Made by a program: the position numbers and the translations under genes
The notes under the pieces: model-generated
Told to the model about the DNA's origin: nothing
Database searches by the model: none
What the model saw: only the letters and a program-made list of their open reading frames with translations
In this document: positions 8,777 through 17,151 of the stretch, one piece after another
How the letters are laid out: the number at the start of each line of letters is the position of its first letter
Position numbering within the stretch: the first letter of the stretch is position 1
NCBI RefSeq assembly: GCF_019880205.1
Contig: NZ_CP082293.1
Span: 1 to 64,000 of the forward strand
Length of the DNA stretch: 64,000 bases
Direction of reading: 5' to 3'
Source of the DNA: Pantoea alfalfae
Lineage (GTDB): Bacteria; Pseudomonadota; Gammaproteobacteria; Enterobacterales; Enterobacteriaceae

Positions 8777-9392
8777 CGCTTACTCCTTTTGCAATCAAGC
8801 TTATTCTTATAACAGATATGCCTTATTACATCGCCTGTTTTCTTTAGTAACTTTTCACATCAGATAAAGTACTCAGCAAACAAAAACAGACTTAGGTCAC
8901 AGTAAAAAATTTTCAATTTATAATCGATTATTTAATTAGCTATTGCTCAATTGACAAAAGTTTAAGCTGAGAAATTAACTTTTTTTGCGCAAAAATAACA
9001 TTAGTGTGCTAACTAAAAATAGCCTTAGCCTAAGTTAAGCGTCCCTTATGCATTAAAAAAGGAACAAAAAGTGCTGAAGCTGTTACACATAAACATAATT
9101 TACGCATAAAAATAAGCGTCAATTGACCTTGACATAGAATTACATTAATTTAACTTATTTTTTATGAATGTAATCAATACCTTATCAAATTTAATTTACA
9201 AAACATAAACATTTGAAACCTTATGAAACATTCTGATTGTTGCATGTTATCCTTCTGAAGTTATATAAACAAAACGCACCCCAGATGTAATAGTAAAGAC
9301 TTGCTGATCTAATTGGCCGTGCACTTATCTTCTTTGTGCCAAGCCAACCGCCAAATTCAATGCCGCTTTTATCGGTATTTTAAGGATTCATT
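8777..9392. promoter_or_regulatory. Long AT-rich leader upstream of the eight-gene operon
   Basis: About 615 bases, very A+T-rich, without a gene. It must hold the operon promoter. A possible -35 (TTGACA, 9129-9134) lies before a poor -10 (TAACTT at 9151-9156). Such DNA is typical H-NS target sequence, fitting silenced horizontally acquired genes. No clear operator palindrome seen. Confidence 0.35.
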
Positions 9393-10148
9393 ATGCAAGC
9401 AACAAAATTATCGTTACCAGCAACACAGGAAATCAAGAGCCGCTTCTCACCACTGAATAATTATCGGCAAGACGAAGAGAGTTTTTTTCAACATTCATCG
9501 GAATTCCTCAAATTCATTAAAGATGAAGAACTACTCCCCGCTCTGCTCAAAGAGATTCTTTCTGATCCAGATTATTTGGCTGAAGTAGCTTCTAATTCTT
9601 ATAAGCATGTAAATCACTTTTCCAAAGTAGTGCTAATTAACGACGCAAATCAAGATAACTGTAGGTTAACACTTCATATTTGGAAGCCTCCATTTACCGA
9701 GACTGAAATTTCCCAAGAACTTATACATGACCATCGGTTTAGTTTCTCTTCCTATGTATTATGTGGAAAGCAGACCCACGAAATATTTCGCGAAAATCCT
9801 GTAAAATCGGTTACAAAAGTCCGCTTTCAGAAATATAAGTATCTTCCTTCCGCTACGGGAAATATACACGACTGTTTTTTTGAAGAAGATGTATATCTAG
9901 ATCAGATTCAAGAAAAAGTAGTCACACGCGGAAATATCTACACCATGAAAAATGAATCCATACACCGCATTGTATTCCCTGAAGGGGACGAGCCCATTAT
10001 TTCATTTTTGGTAAGGGGGCCACGGAAAAGAAATTACACGCACACATATAACACATTTTATCCCCGCGAAGGAACAGAATCCAGTGTTCCGATGTATACA
10101 CCGGATGAGTTGCACACTCTTCTTTCTTACACATTGGATAAAATCTAA
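9393..10148 (+). CDS. Cupin-like metalloprotein, first gene of the eight-gene operon
   Basis: A 251-residue protein of unknown function. An N-terminal helical part (to about 80) is followed by a beta-rich domain with a cupin-type metal site. This comprises IHDHRFSF (His112, His114), THEIF (His129, Glu130) and, after the second half-barrel, GNIYTMKNESIHRIVF (His191). The layout resembles cysteine-dioxygenase-like or other mononuclear iron cupins, so an oxidative or isomerising step on a small molecule is plausible. The start has a good ribosome binding site (AAGGA). Nine bases separate it from the next gene. I cannot name a family, and the biochemical role is inference. Confidence 0.7.
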   Translation: MQATKLSLPATQEIKSRFSPLNNYRQDEESFFQHSSEFLKFIKDEELLPALLKEILSDPDYLAEVASNSYKHVNHFSKVVLINDANQDNCRLTLHIWKPPFTETEISQELIHDHRFSFSSYVLCGKQTHEIFRENPVKSVTKVRFQKYKYLPSATGNIHDCFFEEDVYLDQIQEKVVTRGNIYTMKNESIHRIVFPEGDEPIISFLVRGPRKRNYTHTYNTFYPREGTESSVPMYTPDELHTLLSYTLDKI

Positions 10149-10157
10149 GGAAAAATT

Positions 10158-10985
10158 ATGAGTCTCGTTGTAGATACCGAAGGTTCGGTTCATGAAAAAC
10201 ATGGTGAATATAATATCTTTCGTCAGTTGGCAGTAAAAGTATTTGCGGACCATATTGATGATGAAAAATATTATAAATGGCTTGACGAAGTACCTATGGA
10301 ACTTCAATCCCAGTTCCCTAGTGTCGAATTTAAAGAACGTGACTGGGTAAGAGCAAATCCCCCTCTAAATACTGCCGTATATTACGATACTCCCGGGTAT
10401 GATGTTCTCCCTACTGGTGCACTGCTCAGGACTTCCTGCAGTAAGCTCACTCATGCTTTTTGTGCGTTCAAAATGCCAGAAGACGCGACTGGAAATCGTC
10501 TCGACCGCAGGCACGTATTCGAAGGAAACGAAAAGGCCACTATCCAGAGTGACCCTATCAGCAAAGATGCAGTCAGCATTGTAAAAAAGCTGATTACTCG
10601 TAGGGATGTTGACCAGCCTGGAACATTCTTGGCCTTAGCAACCGGGATTTCTGCCGATGATCTGAGTCCCGCAATGGTACTAAAGGGCCACCGTACTACG
10701 TTTTACGTTCTCATTGACGGTTACGACGTCCTACGCTGTTCCATTGACCGTTCATCTGTTTTTGATTTCCGTTCTGACGGTAATGCAGAATCCCCTGAAA
10801 ACTGGAAAAGTTTCCGTGAAGTCGAGTTGTCACTTTATCCAAGAATTTCTGACGAAATCAAAAGCGATCCCCGTGTTGTTCAGGTCATCGAAGCCCTCAG
10901 AGATTCGCTGATAACGCGCTTTAATACGCACGTTATTTATGACATCAAATACCAGCGCGGCATGAAGTTGCTGGGAAAATACTAA
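10158..10985 (+). CDS. CYTH-like triphosphate tunnel protein
   Basis: A 275-residue protein whose middle fits the CYTH/triphosphate-tunnel-metalloenzyme fold (thiamine triphosphatase, class IV adenylyl cyclase, inorganic triphosphatase). VYYDTPGYDVLPTGALLR (about 74-91) is the typical strand-loop-strand with the YYDTP motif. It is followed by a basic strand (FCAFK, to K105), an Arg/Asp strand (RTTFYVLIDGYDVLRCSIDR) and REVELSL (Glu221, Glu223), with K264 and R267 near the end. The canonical ExExK at the N-terminus is not clear (nearest VEFKER), so catalysis is uncertain. It may bind or hydrolyse a triphosphate group made by the kinase-like partners in the operon. Confidence 0.65.
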   Translation: MSLVVDTEGSVHEKHGEYNIFRQLAVKVFADHIDDEKYYKWLDEVPMELQSQFPSVEFKERDWVRANPPLNTAVYYDTPGYDVLPTGALLRTSCSKLTHAFCAFKMPEDATGNRLDRRHVFEGNEKATIQSDPISKDAVSIVKKLITRRDVDQPGTFLALATGISADDLSPAMVLKGHRTTFYVLIDGYDVLRCSIDRSSVFDFRSDGNAESPENWKSFREVELSLYPRISDEIKSDPRVVQVIEALRDSLITRFNTHVIYDIKYQRGMKLLGKY

Positions 10986-10993
10986 AATAAAAT

Positions 10994-12121
10994 GTGGGGT
11001 ATTACGTGCTTGCAGCGATTTTTTTAACCGGAATTCTTGCGGTATTGAACGGGGCGAAATATCAGTCCCTTAGTAATTATCTTCATCTCACGTATGGGTA
11101 CCCCACGCATGAAATTGCGTTTCTATTCTCGTTGTCAAATTTATGCGGCCTTACATTCGGATTCTTAATGCTCTCATTCCCAAGCATAAGAAATAAATTC
11201 TCAGGTTTACATATTGCAGTTCTGTTATTTCAGGCCATAGCTTACGGCCTGAGCCTATTCTTCCGTGACGTATATAGCATCATGCTACTGCAACGAATGT
11301 TGGAAGGTTTCGTTTTTGCTTTTATAATGAATTTTTATCCTGTGGCACTGACACGCAATTCACCTCATGATAAGACTGAACTCATCATGTGCATGTGGGG
11401 ATTAGTTTACGCCTTGGGTTTTGCTTTTTCAAACAGCCTCGCCTCTCTCCCAATACCGCATGCTCTAGCTTATAACTTACCTTCCCTAATGCTAATTGCA
11501 TGCCTGATAATGTTTAACCGACGAGTCATGTTATCAGTTAAAAGTGGCCATCTAGGCGCTTCGCCAATCATGAAACCATCACTGAGTGTACTTACAAAGA
11601 TTGGCATGGTAGCGATTCCGTTCTTTCTTTTTACATTCATTTATAACAGTTTTTTGTTTACCTATTCATCAAATCATCCTACAGGTAGTCCGCTATCTTG
11701 GATGATGCTGGTCAACGGGGCGGGAATCCTTTTTACAAACGCACTAATTTCCTCTGGAAAAGTGAATGCAACCTTCTTTCTGCTATTTATTGTCGCTGCG
11801 CTCTGGTTTCAACTCTCTGTCTTTTCGAACTCATCGCTTCCCGCATCCACATCTATTGTTTTTATTCTGGGCATGATGGAAGGAGTCATCTTTGGATTTT
11901 TCGTCAGGCATTTTATGCGGGCCGATTTTGATCTAGTAAAAGCAGGCTATCTTGTGTCAGGTAGTCTTGGGGCAACACTTGGTCCGCTCTTTCCGCTTTA
12001 CTTAGGTAAACTCACCCCCTCTCTTTCAGTACTGTTTCTAGCGGCTTGTATCAGCCTGCTTACATTGAACGAAATATCCCGGAGAGATTCACGGTTGCGT
12101 CCTGGAGGGGATCATGTCTAA
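10994..12121 (+). CDS. MFS-type transporter of the eight-gene operon
   Basis: A hydrophobic protein of about 375 residues with roughly eleven or twelve membrane segments, resembling the major facilitator superfamily but with weak signature motifs (helix 4 region LQRMLEGFVFAFIMNFYP). The first in-frame GTG is at 10994. A GTG at 11006 has better spacing from a GGGG box and may be the real start. It overlaps the next gene by 8 bases, so the two are translationally coupled. In this context it most likely exports the pathway product, but uptake is equally possible from sequence. Confidence 0.75.
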   Translation: MGYYVLAAIFLTGILAVLNGAKYQSLSNYLHLTYGYPTHEIAFLFSLSNLCGLTFGFLMLSFPSIRNKFSGLHIAVLLFQAIAYGLSLFFRDVYSIMLLQRMLEGFVFAFIMNFYPVALTRNSPHDKTELIMCMWGLVYALGFAFSNSLASLPIPHALAYNLPSLMLIACLIMFNRRVMLSVKSGHLGASPIMKPSLSVLTKIGMVAIPFFLFTFIYNSFLFTYSSNHPTGSPLSWMMLVNGAGILFTNALISSGKVNATFFLLFIVAALWFQLSVFSNSSLPASTSIVFILGMMEGVIFGFFVRHFMRADFDLVKAGYLVSGSLGATLGPLFPLYLGKLTPSLSVLFLAACISLLTLNEISRRDSRLRPGGDHV

Positions 12122-12761
12122 TACTGCCGTAATGTTTTATAAACCGGAATTTACTCAATCGGATCGTAAAAAATTTGCCCCATTAATCAAAGAATATCTT
12201 ACTGTTTTCGGGCTCTCAATTAATGATGAATGCCTAGTGTTAGGTTCGAAGAGTAAAGCTGAACTTTTTGATCGTGTTTATTCCCAATTGCTTGCCAATG
12301 CACGACGCAGTTTTGAACACAGCTATATTGGTGCATACACATACCTAACGTCCAGACCTGAAATTACTGCTGAGCAGCTATTCAGTGAATGGATTTCTCC
12401 ACAAAATCCAGCTTGCCGGCTTGGTGAGGACCAATACTATCTGCAGAGAGGGGAGCTTCGTGTAGTTAACCCATTCTGTCCATATCAAAGAAAAGCTTTC
12501 ATAGAAAGCGATTCCTCTGTCCACCTTTTCCTGCTCAGTAAAAAAGGAAATCGGCCATGGTCAGATATCAAGCTTCATTTTCAAGGTAGTCCTGTGCAGT
12601 CTGGAAAAGACGGTTTAGGGATTCGGTCATACCTTAGTCAGTGCGACTGGTATACCCCTACGACCAATGGCCTCCATTTGTCAGCTTCTGCTGAAGATGC
12701 AGAAAGAGAAAGCCAGGAAGTAATGGAATTCTTCTTTAATAGGAATGCGCAAACCATATGA
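12114..12761 (+). CDS. Divergent nucleoside-diphosphate-kinase-like protein
   Basis: A 215-residue protein that maps onto the Ndk fold. It opens AVMFYKPEF (Ndk: strand 1 ending in KPD, here K10). The final third contains a KGNRPWSD block (Kpn-loop-like), GKDGLGIRSYL (Ndk: GTIR) and NGLHLSASAEDAERE (Ndk: NxxHGSDSxExAxRE). The last block keeps the phosphohistidine, His188, and is followed by the final FFF helix. True Ndk is about 143 residues; the extra length is a large middle insertion (about 45-130). It is therefore probably a phosphotransferase with an altered substrate, and not the housekeeping enzyme. A strong GGAGGGG precedes the ATG; it overlaps both neighbours. Confidence 0.65.
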   Translation: MSNTAVMFYKPEFTQSDRKKFAPLIKEYLTVFGLSINDECLVLGSKSKAELFDRVYSQLLANARRSFEHSYIGAYTYLTSRPEITAEQLFSEWISPQNPACRLGEDQYYLQRGELRVVNPFCPYQRKAFIESDSSVHLFLLSKKGNRPWSDIKLHFQGSPVQSGKDGLGIRSYLSQCDWYTPTTNGLHLSASAEDAERESQEVMEFFFNRNAQTI

Positions 12762-13309
12762 AAAAAGAACTTATCCTAATAAGGCATGGCCATTCTGAAT
12801 GGCAAGCGGGTACTACACAAAACAGAGATAGTCATCTTACAGGCAAAGGAATATGTGAAGCCGGACAGCTTTATAATGCACTTCCCGCTTACACAGACGT
12901 AGCAAGTTTCCACTTAATAAGCAGTACACTTAACAGAGCGGTTGAAACGTGTCGACTGGCATTATCCCCCGAATTATTCACAAATGTACTGTTTGACAGA
13001 AATTTCCGTGAGGCATCTTTCCATGTGCGCGGAGGTCTTCATCTTCCAGAGGATTTTTATCCGGAAGCTAGCGGAAAGGTAAGCGACGAATATCTTGGAT
13101 TCAAAGCAGGCATAAAATCTGCGTTAGCCGGAGTACTCGCCAGGCATGATCGGGTTATGATCTTCACCCACGGAGGTGTCATTAAAACCATTCTGCGGCT
13201 TCACTGCGGCTCAGACACCTTTTGTACTCAAGTAGATAACTGCTCCGTAACGCACTTTGTCAAAACAGACGACACCTGGTTACTTCAGAGGGTCAATCAC
13301 CGATGCTGA
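12758..13309 (+). CDS. Histidine phosphatase superfamily (phosphoglycerate-mutase-like) protein
   Basis: A 183-residue enzyme of branch 1 of the histidine phosphatases. LILIRHGHSEW carries the phospho-acceptor His10 with Arg9. Arg60 (STLNRAVET), a probable proton donor Glu85 (FREASF) and the second histidine His138 (IFTHGGVIKT) complete the pocket. Its ATGA start overlaps the previous stop by 4 bases. In this operon it would remove a phosphate, for example from a phosphorylated intermediate before or after export; the substrate is not predictable. Confidence 0.85.
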   Translation: MKKELILIRHGHSEWQAGTTQNRDSHLTGKGICEAGQLYNALPAYTDVASFHLISSTLNRAVETCRLALSPELFTNVLFDRNFREASFHVRGGLHLPEDFYPEASGKVSDEYLGFKAGIKSALAGVLARHDRVMIFTHGGVIKTILRLHCGSDTFCTQVDNCSVTHFVKTDDTWLLQRVNHRC

Positions 13310-14028
13310 GCCATGAGACGCTTTATTTGAGCACAGTGATAATACTCTGTGCATTGTGTCAATCGGTGGTTGGAGTTGGTCTTATCATGATAGGACTGCC
13401 CACGCTTATCTTGAGTGGCTATTCATTTGATCATGCTCTCTCTATTTGCCTGCCCGGTTCACTTATTATAAATATCTTTCAGGTATTCGCGGAACGAAAG
13501 AAATACAATCGACCAGATTTAATTTCTTATTTAAGCATAGGATTTATCTATATAGCATTTCTTTTTTATCTTAATATGATAATAGGGGTAAGTTTTAGCA
13601 AGCTGACCGCAGGTATAATACTATTGATTACAGGTGCTATAGGCTTCCTACCGGCAGTTAGAGAGCGTTTTCTTAATGCGCTTAACATGCGCCCATGGTT
13701 CACTAACGCAGCTATTGGCATAATTCATTCTATTTCAAGTCTTGGTGGCTCTCTTCTTTCACTGACGGGTACAGCGCGTTATGAGCGTAGCGACGAGGCC
13801 CGACGGTTCATAGCAGGAGGATATCTTTCACTAGGCATAATACAGCTTATGTTTTATTCAACGCATGGGGTCAGTATTACACCGGTAATGTATTCCCTCA
13901 TTGCTGCGCCTGCTTATCTTTTTTCAAAAAAATTGGTTACACCATTTATTAACCACCGTAAGCTTAAAAATTTTATATTTATCTTAATTCTAATTTATGG
14001 TTTCCTTCTAATAAAGCAGTCAATGTGA
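13303..14028 (+). CDS. TauE/SafE (TSUP)-like membrane permease
   Basis: A 241-residue protein with about seven or eight hydrophobic helices and the TSUP-type opening QSVVGVGLIMIGLPTLILSG (helix 1 with Gly/Pro motif). An internal repeat is visible in the second half (AAIGIIHSISSLGGSLLSL). TSUP proteins move sulfur or organic acids such as sulfite, sulfoacetate and taurine-derived compounds. It starts 7 bases inside the end of the phosphatase gene. A second transporter in the same operon suggests separate routes for precursor and product. Confidence 0.75.
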   Translation: MLSHETLYLSTVIILCALCQSVVGVGLIMIGLPTLILSGYSFDHALSICLPGSLIINIFQVFAERKKYNRPDLISYLSIGFIYIAFLFYLNMIIGVSFSKLTAGIILLITGAIGFLPAVRERFLNALNMRPWFTNAAIGIIHSISSLGGSLLSLTGTARYERSDEARRFIAGGYLSLGIIQLMFYSTHGVSITPVMYSLIAAPAYLFSKKLVTPFINHRKLKNFIFILILIYGFLLIKQSM

Positions 14029-14035
14029 GGTTTAA

Positions 14036-14293
14036 ATGGAAAACATTCTTGCAAAATATATCAACTCTGAAGTCGGCGTTTCGTTCAAGTGTGGAAAAGT
14101 CGAAAAGGCAATTCTAAAATCTGCCAATGCGGGATTCATAGTAATTAAATCAGAAGAAACCGTACAGCATATTCCATTTCATTCGGTGATACGGTTCATT
14201 GAAGCAGGAGACGAGGCTTTCTTTCTTCTTCGTAAAAGGTCTTATCCTCTTACTATAGTCGTATCGCCCGTAATCAGCTTGAATACCTATTGA
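14036..14293 (+). CDS. Small beta-rich (Sm-like?) protein
   Basis: An 85-residue basic/beta-rich protein. The order of strands (VGVSFKCGKVEKAIL, GFIVIKS, VQHIPFHSVIRFIE) resembles an Sm/Hfq-type barrel, with a terminal VQHIPFHSVIRF like the Sm2 strand. The similarity is by eye only; no known motif of RNA contact is certain. It has a good ribosome binding site (GAGG) 7 bases after the permease stop. It could be a regulatory or scaffolding subunit. Confidence 0.55.
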   Translation: MENILAKYINSEVGVSFKCGKVEKAILKSANAGFIVIKSEETVQHIPFHSVIRFIEAGDEAFFLLRKRSYPLTIVVSPVISLNTY

Positions 14294-14326
14294 CATCGAA
14301 GCCAGCTTCCGAGAGGAGAAAATGTT

Positions 14327-15040
14327 ATGGTCAGCATAACCACTACAGAAAGTTTGCATTACTTGACGACTAATCCTTGGAACATTCCTTCTGTGAAGCA
14401 TAACAGAGGTAACGAACCTTTATTAATCACTGTGTCCGGAAACTATAATCTTGGTAAGTCAGCATTTATGAACAGGCTGGGAGCAAGACTGTTTCAGCAA
14501 GATAGTTTTACGATTCTCATAGATGAAAGTAGCTTCCGCCATAGGCAGCATCCTTACGGCCTCAGAGAAGCAGATTCTAACTTTTTTTCATTTATAGTTT
14601 ATATGATGGCCCAGCGGGATATTCTTATAAAGTCTTGGCTAAATTGCGGATTCAATGTAATTATTGAAAGATCTTTTACGGAAGATTTTATGCTCAGTTG
14701 TCTACTTAATGACGTATCACTATTGAGTGAAAGTCAAACAGGGCTTCATAACCAGTTACATGAATCTTATATGAGAAGTAACAGAAAACCTGACTGTATA
14801 ATTTATTTTAATTATCCGGCAGAACGTTCGCGATTTAACCACGAGTCTGCGGTCAGAATGGGACAAGTACCAGCATTTTTCTGTGGGGATATCGACAGGG
14901 AAAAATGGTTCAGTGCATGCCACAGCCGTTATAAGGATTTCGCTAAATCATTGCAAAATGAGGATATTCCTGTACTAGAACATCGCTACGATTCTTATGA
15001 AGATTTGCTGGTTAGCGATTTTATGAGGCGTTTTTTCTAA
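14327..15040 (+). CDS. P-loop kinase of deoxynucleoside-kinase type
   Basis: A 237-residue protein with a Walker A loop GNYNLGKS (residues 38-45, Lys44) after strand LLITVS. FNVIIERSFTEDFM (about 109-122, ERS motif) follows, as in deoxynucleoside kinases, where Glu is the catalytic base and Arg contacts substrate. CIIYFNYPAERSRF gives the later strand and a LID-like arginine pair. It likely phosphorylates a nucleoside-like or other small molecule. It is the last gene of the operon, 33 bases after the previous one. No clear terminator follows. Confidence 0.65.
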   Translation: MVSITTTESLHYLTTNPWNIPSVKHNRGNEPLLITVSGNYNLGKSAFMNRLGARLFQQDSFTILIDESSFRHRQHPYGLREADSNFFSFIVYMMAQRDILIKSWLNCGFNVIIERSFTEDFMLSCLLNDVSLLSESQTGLHNQLHESYMRSNRKPDCIIYFNYPAERSRFNHESAVRMGQVPAFFCGDIDREKWFSACHSRYKDFAKSLQNEDIPVLEHRYDSYEDLLVSDFMRRFF

Positions 15041-15302
15041 TCCCTTTATTGGCAAATGAGGAACGGTATGATTAGTCTCAAATTATGTCTCCAGCCTGAA
15101 GTTTGAATGGCATGGTATAGAGTCTATCCCTGCCTGTTATGTGCATGGGTAAGTTTTTATCGAAGCATTAATCTTCATCGAAATCAGTACCGATAAAAAG
15201 CGTGCCAACATAGGTTTACTGAAAATATTTAATTTTTTAAATAATGAAAACCATTTAAATTTTTTTTACTATTGAACTTTGCGGATAATTTAGGATGAGA
15301 AA

Positions 15303-16589
15303 ATGAACACTGATCGCAGCATGGGCATAGAGGAAAAGACTGAGTATATCGAATCCAGTGCTACTCGTAATTATTTTAGTGAAGTCTATAGCTGCTATAT
15401 CAATGGCAATTATCGAGCGGCTGTAGTATCTCTTTGGTCAGTTTTAGTTTGCGATGCAGTTTACAAAACGCAAAAACTTTTTGAACTTACAGGCGATATT
15501 TGGGCGCAAAAAAAATTAGCTGCCATTGAAAAGCTACAGCAGGAAAATAGCAAATCATCAGAATGGGAACTTGATCTTTTCGAAGGCTTCTATACTAATA
15601 AAAAATTTATTGGGATTGGTGAAATATCTAACATTAGAGACATACAGAAAAAAAGGCATTTATGTGCCCATCCAGTATTATCAGAAGACAATGCCTTATA
15701 CACTCCGAATAGGGATTCTGTAAAAAGCATGATATTAAACGCCCTTGATGATTTTTTAATACGTAATAATTACTATGGAAAAGATGTTTTCCCTATATTG
15801 AGAGACACTTTAAAAGAAGACAGTGAATTTTACTCTGAATTAAGGAACATAAAACCACTAATAATTAAGTACTGCCAAAGACTAACTCGACCAGCGACTT
15901 ATCAGATATTCAAGGATTTCTATAAATTTAGCTTCAGATTAAATGACGAAGACGCCGTAAAATATCGAAGGATGAATCGAACTGCATGCCTTCACCTTTA
16001 CAAAGAAGTTAAAAAAACGCCTTCTCTCATCCTAAAAATGAAAGAAGAAAGAGATTTTTTTGAGAACGTATCTTTCAAAACAAATACTCTTACTTTTCTT
16101 TTCCACTTTCTTTCCTTAAATAGGGAAATCTATGAAAATTTTTCAGAAGAAATGCGTGACCGTTTAAGAGCATGTCGCGATAAGGAAGCTGAGGATGATG
16201 TTTTTTATGGCCTTAAAATTGCCAGCATGTTTTTATTCAAAACGCCTGATGATTACTTTGTTTTCTTAAAAAATGAATTAGACAATAACATAATTAAAAG
16301 ATTTACACTTGCAGAACACCTCTTTATTTCTGAGGTTTTTCATGATGTGGATTGCCGTGAGATACTGCAAAATATATCGATTTCATATGCCGAAAATTCT
16401 TCGACCTATGATGATGCAGATAACCGTTTTGATCTTATTCTTAATGAAAGCTTGCTTAACTCGTTTACCTCTGAACAATTGAACAAGTTGATCAGCTGCT
16501 TTGATTCTAATAGTCAAATCAGTTCCAGACGCCGAAGTGGAATAGATAAAATAAAATTAGAAAATAGACTAAAAGAGATTTCAACTTGA
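15303..16589 (+). CDS. Unknown protein with HEPN-like N-terminal region
   Basis: A 428-residue, Lys/Asp/Glu/Phe-rich, helix-rich cytoplasmic protein without membrane segments. The first 150 residues look like a HEPN-type helical bundle (YFSEVYSCYINGNYRAAVVS, as in HEPN helix 1). IQKKRHLCAHPV contains R118-x4-H123, the spacing of the HEPN ribonuclease motif. The remainder is unrecognised. HEPN RNases are common in antiphage and toxin systems, so a defence role is possible, but no antitoxin partner adjoins it. It has its own ribosome binding site (AGGATGAG) and a 262-bp upstream gap, so it is probably a separate unit from the operon. Confidence 0.6.
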   Translation: MNTDRSMGIEEKTEYIESSATRNYFSEVYSCYINGNYRAAVVSLWSVLVCDAVYKTQKLFELTGDIWAQKKLAAIEKLQQENSKSSEWELDLFEGFYTNKKFIGIGEISNIRDIQKKRHLCAHPVLSEDNALYTPNRDSVKSMILNALDDFLIRNNYYGKDVFPILRDTLKEDSEFYSELRNIKPLIIKYCQRLTRPATYQIFKDFYKFSFRLNDEDAVKYRRMNRTACLHLYKEVKKTPSLILKMKEERDFFENVSFKTNTLTFLFHFLSLNREIYENFSEEMRDRLRACRDKEAEDDVFYGLKIASMFLFKTPDDYFVFLKNELDNNIIKRFTLAEHLFISEVFHDVDCREILQNISISYAENSSTYDDADNRFDLILNESLLNSFTSEQLNKLISCFDSNSQISSRRRSGIDKIKLENRLKEIST

Positions 16590-17110
16590 GTTTAAATTTT
16601 AATAAATTTTGCCAAAAATGAAAATTAAAATTTAATGAAATATAGCTTTAAAGGTATAAAAATTAGATGCTAATCACGTCCCATTCTCATCAAGCTAGCT
16701 TAACCAGCCTGAGTCTTTTTATTAGTAAACAGCCAAAAGTATTTATTTAAACTCTTAATTTTCGCTTCTAATACAAATCAGACATCTGGTTAGCCTCTTA
16801 AGATATACTTTAAAGCTGTCCGCGTTGTTGGCTTTATATACTATTAAGAACTGCCACTGCAATGGTAGCGGCCAGTTCTTGACGTCGATGTGCAAGCGTT
16901 ACTATGATGCTGCCTATAGTTTCCTGATTTACTGGTTCCCCAATAGTCGCCAGGTGCCAGGCAGCTTCACCGATAAACTTGCAACCTGCGTTGTAAGCAT
17001 TTTCGTAAAGTCATCTTATATTTACTGCGCTGAGCGCAATCTTATTTTTTATTAAATGCTAATAGCTCGATCATAATATTTAAGAAACGCATTTCATTAA
17101 AAACAACACA
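16590..17110. other. Mostly non-coding AT-rich gap
   Basis: After the HEPN-like gene there is an all-A/T inverted repeat (12-bp arms at 16592-16603 and 16624-16635), perhaps a weak terminator. Apart from the small regulator-like remnant at 16834-17010, nothing gene-like is seen. Confidence 0.4.
16834..17010 (-). pseudogene. Start-less reading frame resembling YmgB/AriR small regulators
   Basis: A minus-strand frame with no start codon (a TGA directly precedes it) gives YNAGCKFIGEAAWHL, GEPVNQETIGSIIVTLAHRR and a short tail ending in a stop. The pattern (glu-ala helix, G-x-P-V-N, I-x-x-I-x-x-L) recalls the YmgB/AriR/YcgZ small regulators. It is weak and probably decayed. Confidence 0.2.
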
Positions 17111-17139
17111 TATGTAAAAAACCCGGCATTCGCCGGGCT
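17111..17139 (-). terminator. Rho-independent terminator after the 39-residue protein gene
   Basis: Read on the minus strand, stem CCCGGC / GCCGGG with a GAAT loop is followed by six T. It closes the minus-strand unit that ends with the small membrane protein. Confidence 0.85.
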
Positions 17140-17151
17140 GGTGTTGGCAAG

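Noticed and set aside
15068..15106. A 12-codon frame right after the kinase gene with an AGGAAC box
   Set aside because: Too short to distinguish from chance and no hydrophobic or conserved pattern.
16592..16635. A/T-only inverted repeat after the HEPN-like gene as a terminator
   Set aside because: Such repeats arise easily in AT-rich DNA and there is no GC stem; recorded only as a weak possibility.
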